Positions 63,540 through 64,000 of a DNA stretch of 64,000 bases are shown piece after piece. Under the pieces are notes generated by a model. That model was not told where the DNA came from. It made no database searches and saw only the letters and a program-made list of their open reading frames with translations. A program made the translations under genes and the position numbers. Origin of the DNA: Paguma larvata (Eukaryota; Chordata; Mammalia; Carnivora; Viverridae); the NCBI GenBank assembly GCA_030068075.1, contig CM057843.1, positions 36,179,332-36,243,331 on the forward strand, in the 5' to 3' direction. The stretch's first letter is position 1. The number at the start of each line of letters is the position of its first letter.

Positions 63540-64000
63540 ACGGGTCCCGGTTCCCCTGCCCTCCCACAGGTCTGGGCCTTCTCATGATCTCTCTGGGCAG
63601 TACAAACGTCCCTTGGACTGAACCGGACCCTGAGTGTTTCCCACTCTGCGTCCCTTTCCTCTCCCACAAGGGGCTTCATCCGAGGAGGGTCAGGCTGAGA
63701 AAGGGGTCATACCCCCACTCAAAGGACCAGACAGCCGCCGCAGGCGACGCCTCTTGCCGAGGTGCGGGGTGCGGGGGTGACGGACAGCCCGACTCTGTGC
63801 GCCCGCAGCACCACTCACGCTGTCCTCCTCACACCTGTGGGTGCCTTCACAATTGTCCCGGCCTTCCCACCAGCCACCACGAGGCCACCCCTACCCTCCT
63901 GGAGCTCCCTGCCCCCACCTCCCCATCTCGCCTCTATCATCCCAGTGGGGGGATGTGAAATCTCAGGTGGTCTTTTTAGTTGTCCTTGACATTGAAGAGA
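63540..64000. other. Unclassified stretch to the window end
   Basis: C-rich DNA with two overlapping plus frames (63,584-63,958 and 63,762-63,989) of no recognisable content. Confidence 0.4.

Overview
The window is mammalian nuclear DNA from a carnivore, most likely a cat (Felidae) or another feliform. The identification rests on roughly 85 copies of the carnivore tRNA-Lys-derived SINE (CAN-SINE). Most are of the form that opens GGGGCGCCTGGGTGGCTCAG and ends in CT-rich sequence plus AAAAATAAATAAACATTAAAA, which is the feline SINEC_Fc type rather than the dog type. Older shared mammalian repeats (L1, L2, MIR, MaLR LTRs, an hAT-like fragment) fill much of the rest. I found no intact protein-coding gene. 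The open frames I inspected either run through SINEs, L1 tails or CpG-rich DNA, or have no recognisable content.

Layout. 1-6.7 kb: SINEs, L1 tails, L2 and MIR. 6.75-18.1 kb: an 11-kb stretch almost without SINEs, holding a CpG island (about 13.04-15.01 kb). Inside the island is a candidate first exon on the minus strand, with a YY1-like AAGATGGCG, a ZNF143-like ACCCATAATGC and a consensus splice donor. A 57-nt exon-like segment with good splice signals lies 5.4 kb downstream on the same strand (8,160-8,216). 18.1-49.4 kb: dense SINEs, often nested in each other's A-rich tails, within 5'-truncated L1s, with patches of unclassified sequence and an antisense MaLR LTR near 45 kb. 49.4-58.4 kb: an old endogenous retrovirus on the minus strand, with both LTRs, a primer-binding site resembling the complement of tRNA-Leu and a polypurine tract. 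It is broken by about a dozen SINE and L1 insertions and a second LTR. 58.4-64 kb: more SINEs, L1, L2, an hAT-like fragment and a small CpG-rich patch near 62.3 kb.

The most unusual items are two very short retroposed tRNA pieces with perfect target-site duplications. One is a 22-nt 3' end of tRNA-Phe that includes the post-transcriptional CCA and is followed by poly(A) (29,139-29,190). The other is a 3'-truncated, tailless tRNA-Met(CAT) of about 42-45 nt (50,476-50,520). Repeat family names come from recognition by eye; boundaries are usually good to a few bases where target duplications are given, and to tens of bases elsewhere.
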